64,000 nt of DNA from Streptomyces acidiscabies (lineage in GTDB: Bacteria; Actinomycetota; Actinomycetes; Streptomycetales; Streptomycetaceae): assembly GCF_020010905.1 (NCBI RefSeq), contig NZ_JAGJBY010000002.1:2728001-2792000 (forward strand), in the 5' to 3' direction. Shown piece by piece: positions 42,293-51,022 of the stretch. Below the pieces are notes generated by a model. The model was given only the letters and a program-made list of their open reading frames with translations, did not search any database and was not told the origin of the DNA. The position numbers were made by a program, and so were the translations under genes. Numbering within the stretch: position 1 is the first letter of the stretch; each line of letters opens with the position of its first letter.

Positions 42293-43639
42293 ATGGACGA
42301 CGACCGATCCACCACCCCGGTGCCCCCGCCCGGGTGCCCGGCGCACAACTCGGGCGGCCGAGTGCCGCTGTACGGTCCGGAGTTCGCGGCGGACCCCCAG
42401 GCGTACTACACCTACATGCGCCACTACGGACCGACCGCGCCGGTGGAACTCGCCCCCGGCGTCGAGGCCACCCTCGTCACCGACTACGCCACCGCGCTCC
42501 AACTCCTCCAGGACACCGGCTCGTTCCGCAAGGACGCGCGCCGCTGGCGGGACTTCAACGAGGGCAAGGTGGCCCCGGACAGCCCGGTCGCCCCGCTGCT
42601 CGTGTACCGGCCCAACGTCATGTTCAGTGACGGCGCCGACCATCTGAGGCTCCGTCAGGCCGTCGCGGACAGCCTCGCCCGGATCGACTCCCGCAAGCTC
42701 GCCCAGAGCATCGAGCGGATCTCCGGCTACCTCCTCTCCCAGTTCTCCACGCGCGGTTCGGCCGACCTCCTCGGCGACTACGCCAAGCAGCTCCCGCTGT
42801 TCGTCTTCAACGAACTCTTCGGCTGCCCCGCCGACATCGGCGACCGCGTCCTGTTCGGCATCTCGGGCATGTTCGACGGGGTCAACGCGGAGAAAAGCGC
42901 CGAGGTCCTCTTCCAGGCCATCGGCGAACTCGTCGTCCTCAAGCGCTCCCGGCCCGGCGAGGACGTCACCACCTGGCTGATGCGCCATCAGTCGGCGCTC
43001 ACCGACGAGGAGATGGTCCACCAGCTCGCCCTCCTCCTCGGCGCCGGCATCGAACCGCTGCGCAACCTCATCGGCAACACCCTGCACCGGCTCCTCACCC
43101 ACGACCGGTACGGCGGGGGCGGCGGACTCATCGAGGAGGCGATGGACGACACCCTGTGGGAGAACCCCCCGATATCGAACTTCGCCGCCCACTACCCCTC
43201 CGCCGACCTGGAGTTCGCCGGCCACAAGGCCACCGAGGGCGACCTCATGCTCGTCAGCTTCGTCGCCGCCAACACCGGCCCCGCGCTGACCGCCGCCCGG
43301 CAGGCCGGCAGCAACCGCGCCCACCTCTCCTGGAGCGCGGGACCGCACGCCTGCCCCTCGAAGGACCCCGCGCGGCACATCGCCGTCGCCGCCATCGAGA
43401 ACCTCCTCAACCAGCTCCCCGACGTCGAACTCGCCGTCCCCGAGGGCAGCTTGACCTGGCGTCCGGGTCCCTTCCACCGGGCGCTCGCCGCGCTGCCCGC
43501 GCGCTTCACGCCGGTCAAGACCGTGCACAAGCCCGCGCCGCAGCCGCGTACGCAGGCCCCGGCGCCCAGCGTCGACGCCGGGCGCAGGCCCGAACGCGGG
43601 GGTGTGTGGAGCCAGTTCCTCAACTGGCTCACCAAGTGA
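42293..43639 (+). CDS. cvnE: Conservon CvnE, cytochrome P450 of CYP157-like type lacking EXXR
   Basis: A 448-residue P450. The heme-ligand region LSWSAGPHACPSKDPARHIAV keeps the cysteine (Cys354) after the usual G-x-H-x-C pattern, and LLLGAGIEPLRNLIGNTLHRLL is the I-helix. The K-helix, where nearly all P450s have EXXR, reads DDTLW (residues 285-289) followed by ENPP. The CYP157 family, found in Streptomyces conservons, is known for this missing motif, so this is probably a CYP157 member and not a broken gene. The substrate is unknown. Confidence 0.9.
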   Translation: MDDDRSTTPVPPPGCPAHNSGGRVPLYGPEFAADPQAYYTYMRHYGPTAPVELAPGVEATLVTDYATALQLLQDTGSFRKDARRWRDFNEGKVAPDSPVAPLLVYRPNVMFSDGADHLRLRQAVADSLARIDSRKLAQSIERISGYLLSQFSTRGSADLLGDYAKQLPLFVFNELFGCPADIGDRVLFGISGMFDGVNAEKSAEVLFQAIGELVVLKRSRPGEDVTTWLMRHQSALTDEEMVHQLALLLGAGIEPLRNLIGNTLHRLLTHDRYGGGGGLIEEAMDDTLWENPPISNFAAHYPSADLEFAGHKATEGDLMLVSFVAANTGPALTAARQAGSNRAHLSWSAGPHACPSKDPARHIAVAAIENLLNQLPDVELAVPEGSLTWRPGPFHRALAALPARFTPVKTVHKPAPQPRTQAPAPSVDAGRRPERGGVWSQFLNWLTK

Positions 43640-43698
43640 TTCACACAACATCCACAGGGTTTTCCGTAATCGCATGAAGGTTCGTCACCGGGGGTAGT

Positions 43699-43723
43699 GA
43701 GCAACGCGGTATCCGTGTTGCTC
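43699..43723 (+). terminator. Hairpin after the P450 gene / in the leader of the prenyltransferase unit
   Basis: GAGCAACGCGG (43699-43709) pairs with CCGTGTTGCTC (43713-43723), 11 bp with one G-T pair and a 3-nt loop. It ends 19 nt before the ATG of the small ORF, close to its Shine-Dalgarno site, so it could end the conservon transcript or modulate initiation. Confidence 0.55.
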
Positions 43724-43742
43724 ATGAGACGAAGGAGGTGTC

Positions 43743-43946
43743 ATGAACCTCAGGTTCCACGACACCACTGCGCTTCGGCGCCCCGTACGGCAAGCCCGCA
43801 GCGGGCCGTACATAACCGGGGGGCGGTCGCACGCCCCCACCCCGACGGACCAACTCCACAGCCGCGACCACGAGATACCCGCCCCACAGGGCGGGTATCT
43901 TCATGCCCAAGCTCTTTTCCGGGCCGTGCTCCCGGAGGTGGCGTGA
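43743..43946 (+). CDS. Small coupled ORF (67 residues) before the prenyltransferase gene
   Basis: ATG at 43743 follows an excellent Shine-Dalgarno (GAAGGAGG, 4-nt spacer), and the TGA at 43944-43946 overlaps the prenyltransferase ATG by one base. The product starts MNLRFHDTTALRRP and ends LFRAVLPEVA. It is basic, soluble, has no cysteine or tryptophan, and matches no family I know. It may be a leader ORF that brings ribosomes to the prenyltransferase start across the internal hairpin (43873-43900), or a real small protein. A RiPP precursor is possible but no core or leader motif is visible. Confidence 0.5.
   Translation: MNLRFHDTTALRRPVRQARSGPYITGGRSHAPTPTDQLHSRDHEIPAPQGGYLHAQALFRAVLPEVA
43873..43900 (+). 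promoter_or_regulatory. Strong hairpin inside the small ORF, upstream of the prenyltransferase
   Basis: AGATACCCGCCC (43873-43884) pairs perfectly with GGGCGGGTATCT (43889-43900), 12 bp with a CACA loop. It sits 45 nt before the prenyltransferase start. A translating ribosome on the small ORF would melt it, so it could act as an attenuator. Similar hairpins also occur at ends of IS200/IS605 elements, but no tnpA or tnpB is nearby. Confidence 0.6.
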
Positions 43947-45094
43947 TGACCGCCACCGCGCCCAGGGTTGGCGACGGCGCGCCCACGCTCGGGGCCCTCA
44001 CCGTCGGCCAGTTGCTCCGCCTCTGCGACATCTCGGGGCTCGCCCCCGCCGACGCCGAGCGCTACGCCGCCGTCCTGCTCACCGCCCTCGGACCCGTCGC
44101 CGAACGGCCGTTGGACCTGCCGCCACCCACCCGCACCTTCCTCTCCGACGACCACACCCCCGTCGAGTTCTCCCTCGCCCATCTCCCCGGCGAGCCGCCC
44201 GCCCTGCGCGTCCTGGTCGAACCCGGCTGCCTGGAACCGGACTTGGCGGGCAACGGCCGTACCGGGCTCGCCGTCGTCCACGAACTCGCCCGCGCCTGGA
44301 ACTTCTCCACCGTCCAACTCGACGCGCTCACCGACCTGTTCCTCCCCGACGACCCCCACGGGCCGCTCGCTCTGTGGATCGCCCTCGAACTGCGGCCCGG
44401 CGGCGTCCCGGCCGTCAAGGTCTATCTCAACCCCTCCGCCTCGGGGCCCGCGCGAGCCGCCGCGACCGTCCGTGAGGCACTCCAACGCCTGGGCCACCCC
44501 GAGGCGTTCGACTCGTTGCCCGACGCCGACGGCTACCCGTTCCTCGCCCTCGACCTCGGGGACTGGGACACACCCCGGGCGAAGGTCTACCTCCGGCACG
44601 ACGACCTCACCGCCGCCCGCGCCGGAACCCTCTCCAGGACCGTACCCGGGCCGTCCGCCGGGGAGGTCGAGGAGTTCCTTACGCTCGCGGGGGGCTTCGA
44701 CGAGGCTTCGGGCGATGCTCGTCTACACGTGCCACTGGCCGGGCGGCCCGGTCTGACCTGCCACGCCTTCACCGAGAACCGGACGGGGCGGCCGAGCGGG
44801 TTCACCCTTCATGTCCCGGTCCGTGACTACGTCCGTCACGACGGGGACGCCCTCGGCCGTGCGGCCCGCGCGCTGCGGCGGCACGGTATGGATCCGGCGG
44901 GGCTGCGCCGGGCGATGGGGGCGCTCACCTCGCGGCGGCCCGAGGACGGTGCCGGGCTCATCGCCTATCTGGCGCTCGTCCATCAGCAGGGGCGGCCTAC
45001 GCGGATCACCACGTATCTCTCGGCGGAGGCGTACGAGGTGCGGGCGCCGCTGGTGCGGGTGCCTGCGCATGGCAGGGTTCTGTCTGATATGTGA
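43946..45094 (+). CDS. DMATS-type aromatic (indole) prenyltransferase
   Basis: A 382-residue ABBA-fold prenyltransferase. Recognisable segments are the N-terminal LLRLCDISGLAPADAERYAAVLLTALGPV, TFLSDDHTPVEFSLA, ALRVLVEPG, AVKVYLNPSA, PRAKVYLRH, LTCHAFTENRTGRPSGFTLHVPVRDYV and RITTYLSAEAY, with the paired K/R-x-Y residues that bind diphosphate. The family transfers dimethylallyl groups to tryptophan or other indoles. An adjacent flavin monooxygenase matches the S. coelicolor SCO7467/SCO7468 pair, which makes 5-dimethylallylindole-3-acetonitrile. ATG at 43946 has GGAGGTG upstream; regiochemistry is not readable. Confidence 0.85.
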   Translation: MTATAPRVGDGAPTLGALTVGQLLRLCDISGLAPADAERYAAVLLTALGPVAERPLDLPPPTRTFLSDDHTPVEFSLAHLPGEPPALRVLVEPGCLEPDLAGNGRTGLAVVHELARAWNFSTVQLDALTDLFLPDDPHGPLALWIALELRPGGVPAVKVYLNPSASGPARAAATVREALQRLGHPEAFDSLPDADGYPFLALDLGDWDTPRAKVYLRHDDLTAARAGTLSRTVPGPSAGEVEEFLTLAGGFDEASGDARLHVPLAGRPGLTCHAFTENRTGRPSGFTLHVPVRDYVRHDGDALGRAARALRRHGMDPAGLRRAMGALTSRRPEDGAGLIAYLALVHQQGRPTRITTYLSAEAYEVRAPLVRVPAHGRVLSDM

Positions 45095-45118
45095 GGTGTC
45101 ATGAGCATGGCATGAATG

Positions 45119-45146
45119 CCGAGGGGGGTGGGGGGACTCCCCTCGG
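45119..45146. terminator. Hairpin between convergent prenyltransferase and monooxygenase genes
   Basis: CCGAGGGG (45119-45126) pairs with CCCCTCGG (45139-45146) across a 12-nt loop, 24 nt after the prenyltransferase stop and 48 nt before the monooxygenase stop. It is likely a shared terminator. Confidence 0.6.
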
Positions 45147-45194
45147 AGCGTGGGGTGTGGGGTTTTGGGGTTGTGAGGTGTAGGGCGGCCTGTC

Positions 45195-46478
45195 TTACTC
45201 GGCGCGCAGTTCCTCCAGGTACTGAGCCACGCCGACCTGCGTCGACGAGCCTTCCGTCTGGCCGTACTGGCCCGCGATCCCGGCGAGGTAGTCCGCGATC
45301 TCCTTGCGCATGACCTCGGGGGCCGGGAGGGACGCCTCGCCCGTGAGGATGCGGGCGATCCAGCGGGCCTGCGCCTCGACGAGGCGGGTGATGGAGCCCA
45401 GTGGACGGACCATGCCGGCGAAGTACAGGCCCGGTCGGTCGGCCGCGACGACCCGCTTGTACAGCTCCACCGCGCCGCCCGGCCCTCTCGGGCAACCGGC
45501 GGGCAGGTACGGGAAGTCCATGCGGTAACCGGTGCAGTAGACGATCGTGTCGGCGGCCACGGAGGTGCCGTCGGTGAACACGACCCGGTCGCCGTCGATA
45601 CGGTCGATCGCCGGTTTCGCGGTCACCTCGCCGTGCCGGATCCGGCTGAGGATCTCGTCGGAGATCGTGACCGCCGACGCGAACAGCGGGTGGTCGGGCT
45701 CGGGGAGGCCGTAGTCGGAGATCTTGCCGTGCACGACGAGCAACGCCTGTTCGATCAGGCGCCGTTGCTCCTCCAGGGACATCGCCGTCCACCACGGCGC
45801 GTCCGCGATCTCGTCCAGGGACATGCCGAAGAGCTGCTTCGGCAGCACGTGCAGGCCACGGCGTACCGACATCACCGTGTGCTCGGCGTGCCGGGACAGG
45901 TCGGCGGCGATGTCCACGGCCGAGGCGCCGAGGCCGACGACCACGACCCTGCGGCCGGTGAAGTCGCTGCCGTCGCGGTAGTCCAGGGCGTGCAGAATCG
46001 TTCCGTCGAAGGTGTCGGCGCCGTCGGGGAGGGCCGGCATCACCGGCTGCGTGTTGTGGCCCGAGGCGACGATGACGTGGGCGAAGCCGCGGGTGGCGGT
46101 GCCGTCCGGGCCCTTGCTGACGACGGTCCACGAACCGTCGTCCTCCTGGCGCACCGACTCGACCGTGGTGTCCAGCTCGATGTGGTCCAGCAGGCCGGCC
46201 CACTCGGCGAACGACCGCAGGTATGCGGCGACTTGGCTGTGCCGGGGGTACAGGGGGTACGAGTCCGGCATCGGGAAATCGGCGTAACCGGTGAGCTGCC
46301 TGGCCGTGTTGAGGTGCAGTGACAGGTAACCGGGGCCGCGCTCACCGGCGTCGGGCTGGCGCCACAGGCCGCCGACGTCCGGGGCCTTCTCCAGGCAGAC
46401 GAACTCGACGCCGTGCTCCTTGAGTTGCCGCGCCGTCGCCAGTCCCGACAGGCCTGCGCCGATCAGGCATACTCGCAT
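45195..46478 (-). CDS. Flavin-containing monooxygenase (class B)
   Basis: A 427-residue FMO-like enzyme with an N-terminal FAD site (VCLIGAGLSGLATARQLKEHG), an FMO-type LHLNTARQLTGYADFP region, a second Rossmann NADPH site (VVVVGLGASAVDIAADLS) and the C-terminal IVYCTGYRMDFPYL motif. Class B monooxygenases N- or S-oxygenate small substrates. Beside a tryptophan prenyltransferase, the closest known system is SCO7468, which converts the prenylated tryptophan to an aldoxime/nitrile. Here the two genes are convergent, not cotranscribed. ATG at 46478; the stop is TAA, rare in this genome. Confidence 0.85.
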   Translation of the reverse strand: MRVCLIGAGLSGLATARQLKEHGVEFVCLEKAPDVGGLWRQPDAGERGPGYLSLHLNTARQLTGYADFPMPDSYPLYPRHSQVAAYLRSFAEWAGLLDHIELDTTVESVRQEDDGSWTVVSKGPDGTATRGFAHVIVASGHNTQPVMPALPDGADTFDGTILHALDYRDGSDFTGRRVVVVGLGASAVDIAADLSRHAEHTVMSVRRGLHVLPKQLFGMSLDEIADAPWWTAMSLEEQRRLIEQALLVVHGKISDYGLPEPDHPLFASAVTISDEILSRIRHGEVTAKPAIDRIDGDRVVFTDGTSVAADTIVYCTGYRMDFPYLPAGCPRGPGGAVELYKRVVAADRPGLYFAGMVRPLGSITRLVEAQARWIARILTGEASLPAPEVMRKEIADYLAGIAGQYGQTEGSSTQVGVAQYLEELRAE

Positions 46479-46628
46479 GCTGATTTCCCCACTTCCCGCA
46501 CAGGAACGGCACGATCCTTTCGCTCAACGGGGATTGACATGCCCGGGCGGCACTTGTGTCACGCGTGTCACGTCAGCGACAAGGATCACAGGAGGCGGTC
46601 TTGTGCATGGGCGGAAGGCGGGGGTGTC

Positions 46629-47306
46629 CTATCTCCGTGCCGTCGCCCACAACCCCCGTACGTGGCCCAGGTGTTGGGTCATGATCGTGCGGACGGCCTC
46701 CTCGTCGCGGGCCAACAGGGCGTCTACCAGGGCGAGATGCTCGGCTGCGGACGCGGGGAGGTGGCCGGAGGCGGCGAGTGCTTCGAGGCCGTACAGGCGG
46801 GAGCGGCTCCGCAGGTCGCGGACCACCTCCACCAGGTGCGTGTTGCCGGCGAGAGCGAGCAGGTCCAGGTGGAAGCGGGTGTCCGCCTCGACGTATGCGA
46901 CGAGGTCGCCGGCTGCCGATGCGGTGACGATCTCCTGAGCTAGGGGGCGTAGGGCTTCCAGGGACGCCGGGTCCGCCGTCTTCGTGAGACCCACCACCGT
47001 AGGGATCTCGATCAGTGCCCTGATCTGCGTGTACTCGTCGAGTTGTATGTCGGAGACTTCGGTGACCCGGAAGCCCTTGTTCGGGACCGCGTCGACCAGG
47101 CCCTCCTTCGCGAGCTCCAGCATCGCCTCGCGTACTGGGGTTACCGATACGCCGAACCGTGCCGCGATTCCTGGCGCCGAGTACACCTCACCGGGGCGGA
47201 GTTGGCCCGCGATCAGTGCGGCTCGTAGTGCGTCCACGACCTTCTGTCGGTAGCTGCTGCGTCGCCCCAGCGTGGGGAGGTTCTCCGGCACAGGGTTCTC
47301 GGTCAC
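46629..47306 (-). CDS. GntR-family (FCD) regulator of the hydroxyproline operon
   Basis: A 225-residue regulator with a winged helix (about residues 17-80, SYRQKVVDALRAALIAGQLRPGEVYSAPGIAARFGVSVTPVREAMLELAKEGLV) and an FCD domain (EADTRFHLDLLALAGNTHLVEVVRDL). GTG at 47306 overlaps the epimerase stop by 4 nt, so it is the last gene of the catabolic operon and probably autoregulated. An imperfect TNTGTNACANA palindrome before the first gene of the operon (52471-52481) is a candidate site. Nothing gene-like was seen in 46479-46628. Confidence 0.92.
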   Translation of the reverse strand: MTENPVPENLPTLGRRSSYRQKVVDALRAALIAGQLRPGEVYSAPGIAARFGVSVTPVREAMLELAKEGLVDAVPNKGFRVTEVSDIQLDEYTQIRALIEIPTVVGLTKTADPASLEALRPLAQEIVTASAAGDLVAYVEADTRFHLDLLALAGNTHLVEVVRDLRSRSRLYGLEALAASGHLPASAAEHLALVDALLARDEEAVRTIMTQHLGHVRGLWATARR

Positions 47307-48304
47307 AGGACGAACCCCGCCGGGAAGGGGTCTGTCGGGTCCAGCAGGTACTGTGCCGTCGCCGTGATCCAGGCGCGGCCGGTGAAACTCGGGAGTACGG
47401 CGGGGAGTCCGGCCACCTCCGTCGTACCGAGGAGGCGGCCCGTGAAGCTGGTGCCGATGAAGGACTCGTTCACGAACTCGGTGTGCAGGGGGAGTTCGCC
47501 GCGCGCGTGGAGCTGCGCCATGCGCGCGCTCGTGCCCGTACCGCAGGGGGAGCGGTCGAACCAGCCGGGGTGGATCGCCATCGCGTGCCGCGAGTGACGG
47601 GCCGTCGAACCCGGCGCGATCAGGTGGACGTGATGGCAGCCCCGGATCGACGGATCCTCCGGATGCACCGGCTCCTCCTCGGAGTTGATCGCCTCCATCA
47701 ACTCCAGCCCCGCGCGCAGGATGTCGTCCTTGCGGGCGCGATCGAACGGCAGCCCGAACTCGTCCAGCGGCAGGATCGCGTAGAAGTTGCCGCCGTACGC
47801 CAGGTCGTACGTCACCGTACGGCCGTTGCCGAGCGTGATCTTGCGGTCCAGGGCGACCGCGTACGACGGGACGTTCCGCAGCGTCACCGCCTTCGCCGCG
47901 CCGCCCTCCACCTCGACCTCGGCGACCACCACTCCGGCCGGGGTGTCCAGGCGGATCGTCGTGACCGGTTCCGTCACCTCCACCATGCCGGTCTCCACGA
48001 GGACGGTTGCCACGCCGATCGTGCCGTGTCCGCACATCGGGAGGTAGCCGGAGACCTCGATGTAGACCACGCCCCAGTCGCAGTCCGGGCGGGTCGGGGG
48101 CTGGAGGATCGCGCCGCTCATCGCCGCGTGGCCGCGCGGCTCGTTCATCAGCAACTGCTTGATGTCGTCGCGGTGTTCGCGGAAGTAGAGGCGCCGCTCG
48201 TTCATCGTGGCGCCGGGGATGGTGCCGATGCCGCCGGTGATCACTCGGGTGGGCATGCCCTCGGTGTGCGAGTCGACGGCGTGGAGGACCAGTTTGCTGC
48301 GCAT
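47303..48304 (-). CDS. Proline racemase family, probable 4-hydroxyproline 2-epimerase
   Basis: A 333-residue PLP-independent epimerase with both catalytic cysteines: Cys91 in MCGHGTIG and Cys254 in SPCGTGTSAR. Two cysteines indicate racemase or epimerase activity, not the dehydratase branch (Thr instead of Cys). With a D-hydroxyproline dehydrogenase and a deaminase in the same operon it most likely converts trans-4-hydroxy-L-proline to cis-4-hydroxy-D-proline. ATG at 48304. A 203-bp G-rich gap (48305-48507) without a gene separates it from the deaminase gene. Confidence 0.9.
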   Translation of the reverse strand: MRSKLVLHAVDSHTEGMPTRVITGGIGTIPGATMNERRLYFREHRDDIKQLLMNEPRGHAAMSGAILQPPTRPDCDWGVVYIEVSGYLPMCGHGTIGVATVLVETGMVEVTEPVTTIRLDTPAGVVVAEVEVEGGAAKAVTLRNVPSYAVALDRKITLGNGRTVTYDLAYGGNFYAILPLDEFGLPFDRARKDDILRAGLELMEAINSEEEPVHPEDPSIRGCHHVHLIAPGSTARHSRHAMAIHPGWFDRSPCGTGTSARMAQLHARGELPLHTEFVNESFIGTSFTGRLLGTTEVAGLPAVLPSFTGRAWITATAQYLLDPTDPFPAGFVL

Positions 48305-48507
48305 GGCCGGGGGCCTTTCCGTGGGGTGGGGGAGGCGGGGTGGTGCGCGGGGTTGATGCGGGCGGGCGGGAGGTGGGGGTGGGTGTGTGAGGTCGATGTG
48401 GGTGTGCGGGAAGCAGGAGTGGCGCGCGGGGTCGGTGGTCGCGCGCCAATCTCCCGGCCGCTTCCGCGAGTTGGCCAAGTCGCCGGTGGGGTACGGGAGT
48501 TCGCGTG

Positions 48508-49413
48508 TCACGCGAGTCCGGCTGCCACCGCCTTCTCCGTCGCCGACCGTACGGCCGTCTCCTGCTCCGGCAGCAACGGGACGCGGGGCGGGCGGCATTG
48601 GCCTCCGTGGCGGCCCACGATGTCCATCGACAGCTTGATCGCCTGGACGAACTCGACGCGGGAGTCCCAGCGGAGCAGCGGGTGCAACTGGCGGTACAGC
48701 GGGAGCGCCGTGGTGAGGTCGCCGGCCACCGCCGCGCGGTACAACTCGACCGACGCGCGCGGCAATGCGTTCGGGTAGCCGGCGACCCAGCCCTTCGCCC
48801 CGGCCACGGCCAGCTCCAGCAGGACGTCGTCCGCGCCGATCAACAGGTCAAGGTCCGGGGCGAGTTCGGCCAGGCGGTAGGCCCGGCGGACGTCGCCGGA
48901 GAACTCCTTCACGCCCTGGATGTAGCCCTCGCCGTGGAGTTGGGCGAGGAGTTCCGGCACCAGGTCGACCTTGGTGTCGATGGGGTTGTTGTAGGCCACG
49001 ACCGGCAGTCCCGCTTTCGCGACCTCGGCGTAGTGGCCGAGCACCGCGCGCTCGTCGGCGCGGTACGCGTTCGGCGGCAGCAGCATCACCGCGCCGCAGC
49101 CCGCCTCGGCCGCGCGCTCGGCCCAACGCCGGGACTCCGCCGCGCCGTACGCGGCCACGCCGGGCATGACCCGGTCGCCGCCGATCGCCGCGACGGCCGT
49201 CTCCATGACCTTGGTGCGCTCTTCGGGGGTGAGGACCTGGTACTCACCGAGGGAGCCGTTCGGGACGACGCCGTCGCAGCCGTTGGCGATGAGCCAGGTG
49301 CAGTGGTCGGCGTACTTGTCGTAGTCGACGGAGAGGTCGTCGTTGAGGGGGAGGGCGGTGGCGACGAGGACGCCGTGCCAGGGGCGGGTGCGAGGGGTGG
49401 GGGGCGTGGGCAT
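48508..49413 (-). CDS. DHDPS/NAL-family lyase, probable pyrroline-4-hydroxy-2-carboxylate deaminase
   Basis: A 301-residue class I aldolase-fold protein with the pyruvate-binding-like GSLGEYQVLTPEER loop, Tyr141 in VVAYNNP and Schiff-base Lys169 in GVKEFSGD. In hydroxyproline degradation a member of this family deaminates 1-pyrroline-4-hydroxy-2-carboxylate to 2-oxoglutarate semialdehyde; the neighbours support this use over lysine synthesis. ATG at 49413 has GGAGG upstream. The 244-bp gap to the next gene (49414-49657) is low-complexity with repeated TTCTCGCCGGG-like words and no gene. Confidence 0.85.
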   Translation of the reverse strand: MPTPPTPRTRPWHGVLVATALPLNDDLSVDYDKYADHCTWLIANGCDGVVPNGSLGEYQVLTPEERTKVMETAVAAIGGDRVMPGVAAYGAAESRRWAERAAEAGCGAVMLLPPNAYRADERAVLGHYAEVAKAGLPVVAYNNPIDTKVDLVPELLAQLHGEGYIQGVKEFSGDVRRAYRLAELAPDLDLLIGADDVLLELAVAGAKGWVAGYPNALPRASVELYRAAVAGDLTTALPLYRQLHPLLRWDSRVEFVQAIKLSMDIVGRHGGQCRPPRVPLLPEQETAVRSATEKAVAAGLA

Positions 49414-49657
49414 GGGGGCCTCCGGGGCAGATGAGGGGGTGGTTGGTGGGTGGGGGTGCGGGTGGCGGGGCGAGGGCGGGGGTCGTGTCGGGGAGGTGGG
49501 CCGTGCGGGGGTGCGGTGTGACAGGGGGAGTGTCACGTGCTCGGCCGTTCTCGCCGGGTGGTGCGGCGTGCGGGTTGCCGTTCTCGCCGGGGGCGCGTCC
49601 GGATCGCCGTTTCTGCGGGGCGGGCGCCGTGAGGGCCGCCGCTTCGCCGGGGGCGTG

Positions 49658-51022
49658 TCATGTGTCGTCGGCCTCCGCGTCCTCCTCCGCCAGTACCCCA
49701 AGCGGTACGGGGCGGGCCAGCAGGCGTCGGCCGGGGACGGGTGCGCAGCCCGCGATGCCGGCCACCCCCGGCTCGCACATCCGGCCCTGGCACCAGCCCA
49801 TTCCGACCCGGGTCAGCAGCTTCACGGTGCGCAGGTCGCCCGCGCCGTGAACGTTCACGGCAACGCGCACGGCGCCGGCGGTGACCTCCTCGCAGCGGCA
49901 CACGACCGTGTCGTCCGTGACCTGGTCCGGCCAGTGGGCGGGCGGGGCATAGGCGCCGTCGAGCGCCGCGAAGAATGTGCGCAGGCGGGTCCGGGTCCGG
50001 GCGGCCGGCGCCCAGGCGGTGGGGTCGGGGTCGGTTCCGTGGAGGCGTGCTGCGGCCGAGCGGCCCGCGATGTGGCCCTCCGCGAGGGAGAGGGCCGCGC
50101 CGCCGATGCCGGTGGCCTCTCCGGCGGCCCAGACGCCGGGGACGTCGGTGCGCTGCTCGGCATCGACGCGTACGGCGGGGCCGTCGAGGGTGCAGCCGAG
50201 GCCGTCGGCGAGGTCGGTGTGAGGGAGGAGGCCGTGGCTGACGGCGAGGGTGTCGCAGGGGAGGGTGCGGTTCGACCGGCCGTCGGTGACGGTCACGGCC
50301 TCCAGGCGGTCGGTGCCGTGCGCCTCCAGGACGGTGTGACGCATCATCACCTTCGTTCTTTGGCGCAGGAGTTGAGCCGCGTACCCGGCCCCCTCGGCGA
50401 GCTTGGCCGGCTCCCGGACGAGGGCACCCGTACGCCGTACGAAGGCCCGGGGGTCGGCCGAGTCGACCAGTGCGACGACCCGCGTACCCGCCGACGAGAG
50501 CCCGGTCGCGACCGGCAGGAGCAGGGGGCCGGTGCCCGCGACGACGGCGGTGCGGCCGGGGACGACGAGGGCGCCCTTGAGCATGGCCTGGGCGCCGCCC
50601 GCGGTGAGGATGCCGGGGAGGGTCCAGCCGGGGAAGGGGAGGACCTTCTCGTATCCGCCGGTCGCGAGCAGGACGCCGTCGGCGCGTACCGCGACGGAGT
50701 GTTGTTGCTCGGGGCCGAGGAGCGCGTGCACGGTGAAACCCGCCGACTCCCGTTCCACGCACCAGACATGATGATCCGTCAATTGCGCGATGCCGTGGGT
50801 TTCGAGGCCCGCGCGCAGGCGTTGCCAGGTGCGCCACTGGTGGTGCAGCGCCTGGGGGCGGCGAGCGCCGAGAGCAGGCGCGGGCTGGCGGTAGAACTGG
50901 CCGCCGGGCCCCTGACCGGCGTCGACGAGCGTGACACGTACGCCGCGTGCGGCGGCGGCCAGCGCGGCGGCGAGGCCCGCCGGTCCCGCGCCGATCACCG
51001 CGAGGTGGGGAGGTTCAGTCAT
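49658..51022 (-). CDS. FAD/NAD(P)-dependent oxidoreductase subunit with C-terminal 2Fe-2S (BFD-like) domain
   Basis: A 454-residue flavoprotein with N-terminal FAD site HLAVIGAGPAGLAAALAAAARG, central NAD-type site TAVVAGTGPLLLPVATGLSSAG, GVWAAGEATGIGGAALSLAEG, and a C-terminal cysteine cluster (CRCEEVTAG then GMGWCQGRMCEPG) of the BFD/2Fe-2S type. It is the alpha-like subunit of heteromeric D-hydroxyproline/octopine-type dehydrogenases. Its start overlaps the ferredoxin-like gene by 8 nt. Confidence 0.88.
   Translation of the reverse strand: MTEPPHLAVIGAGPAGLAAALAAAARGVRVTLVDAGQGPGGQFYRQPAPALGARRPQALHHQWRTWQRLRAGLETHGIAQLTDHHVWCVERESAGFTVHALLGPEQQHSVAVRADGVLLATGGYEKVLPFPGWTLPGILTAGGAQAMLKGALVVPGRTAVVAGTGPLLLPVATGLSSAGTRVVALVDSADPRAFVRRTGALVREPAKLAEGAGYAAQLLRQRTKVMMRHTVLEAHGTDRLEAVTVTDGRSNRTLPCDTLAVSHGLLPHTDLADGLGCTLDGPAVRVDAEQRTDVPGVWAAGEATGIGGAALSLAEGHIAGRSAAARLHGTDPDPTAWAPAARTRTRLRTFFAALDGAYAPPAHWPDQVTDDTVVCRCEEVTAGAVRVAVNVHGAGDLRTVKLLTRVGMGWCQGRMCEPGVAGIAGCAPVPGRRLLARPVPLGVLAEEDAEADDT

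Noticed and set aside
43743..43946. Small ORF as a tryptophan attenuator leader
   Set aside because: It contains no tryptophan codons, so classical Trp attenuation does not apply even though the downstream enzyme likely uses tryptophan.
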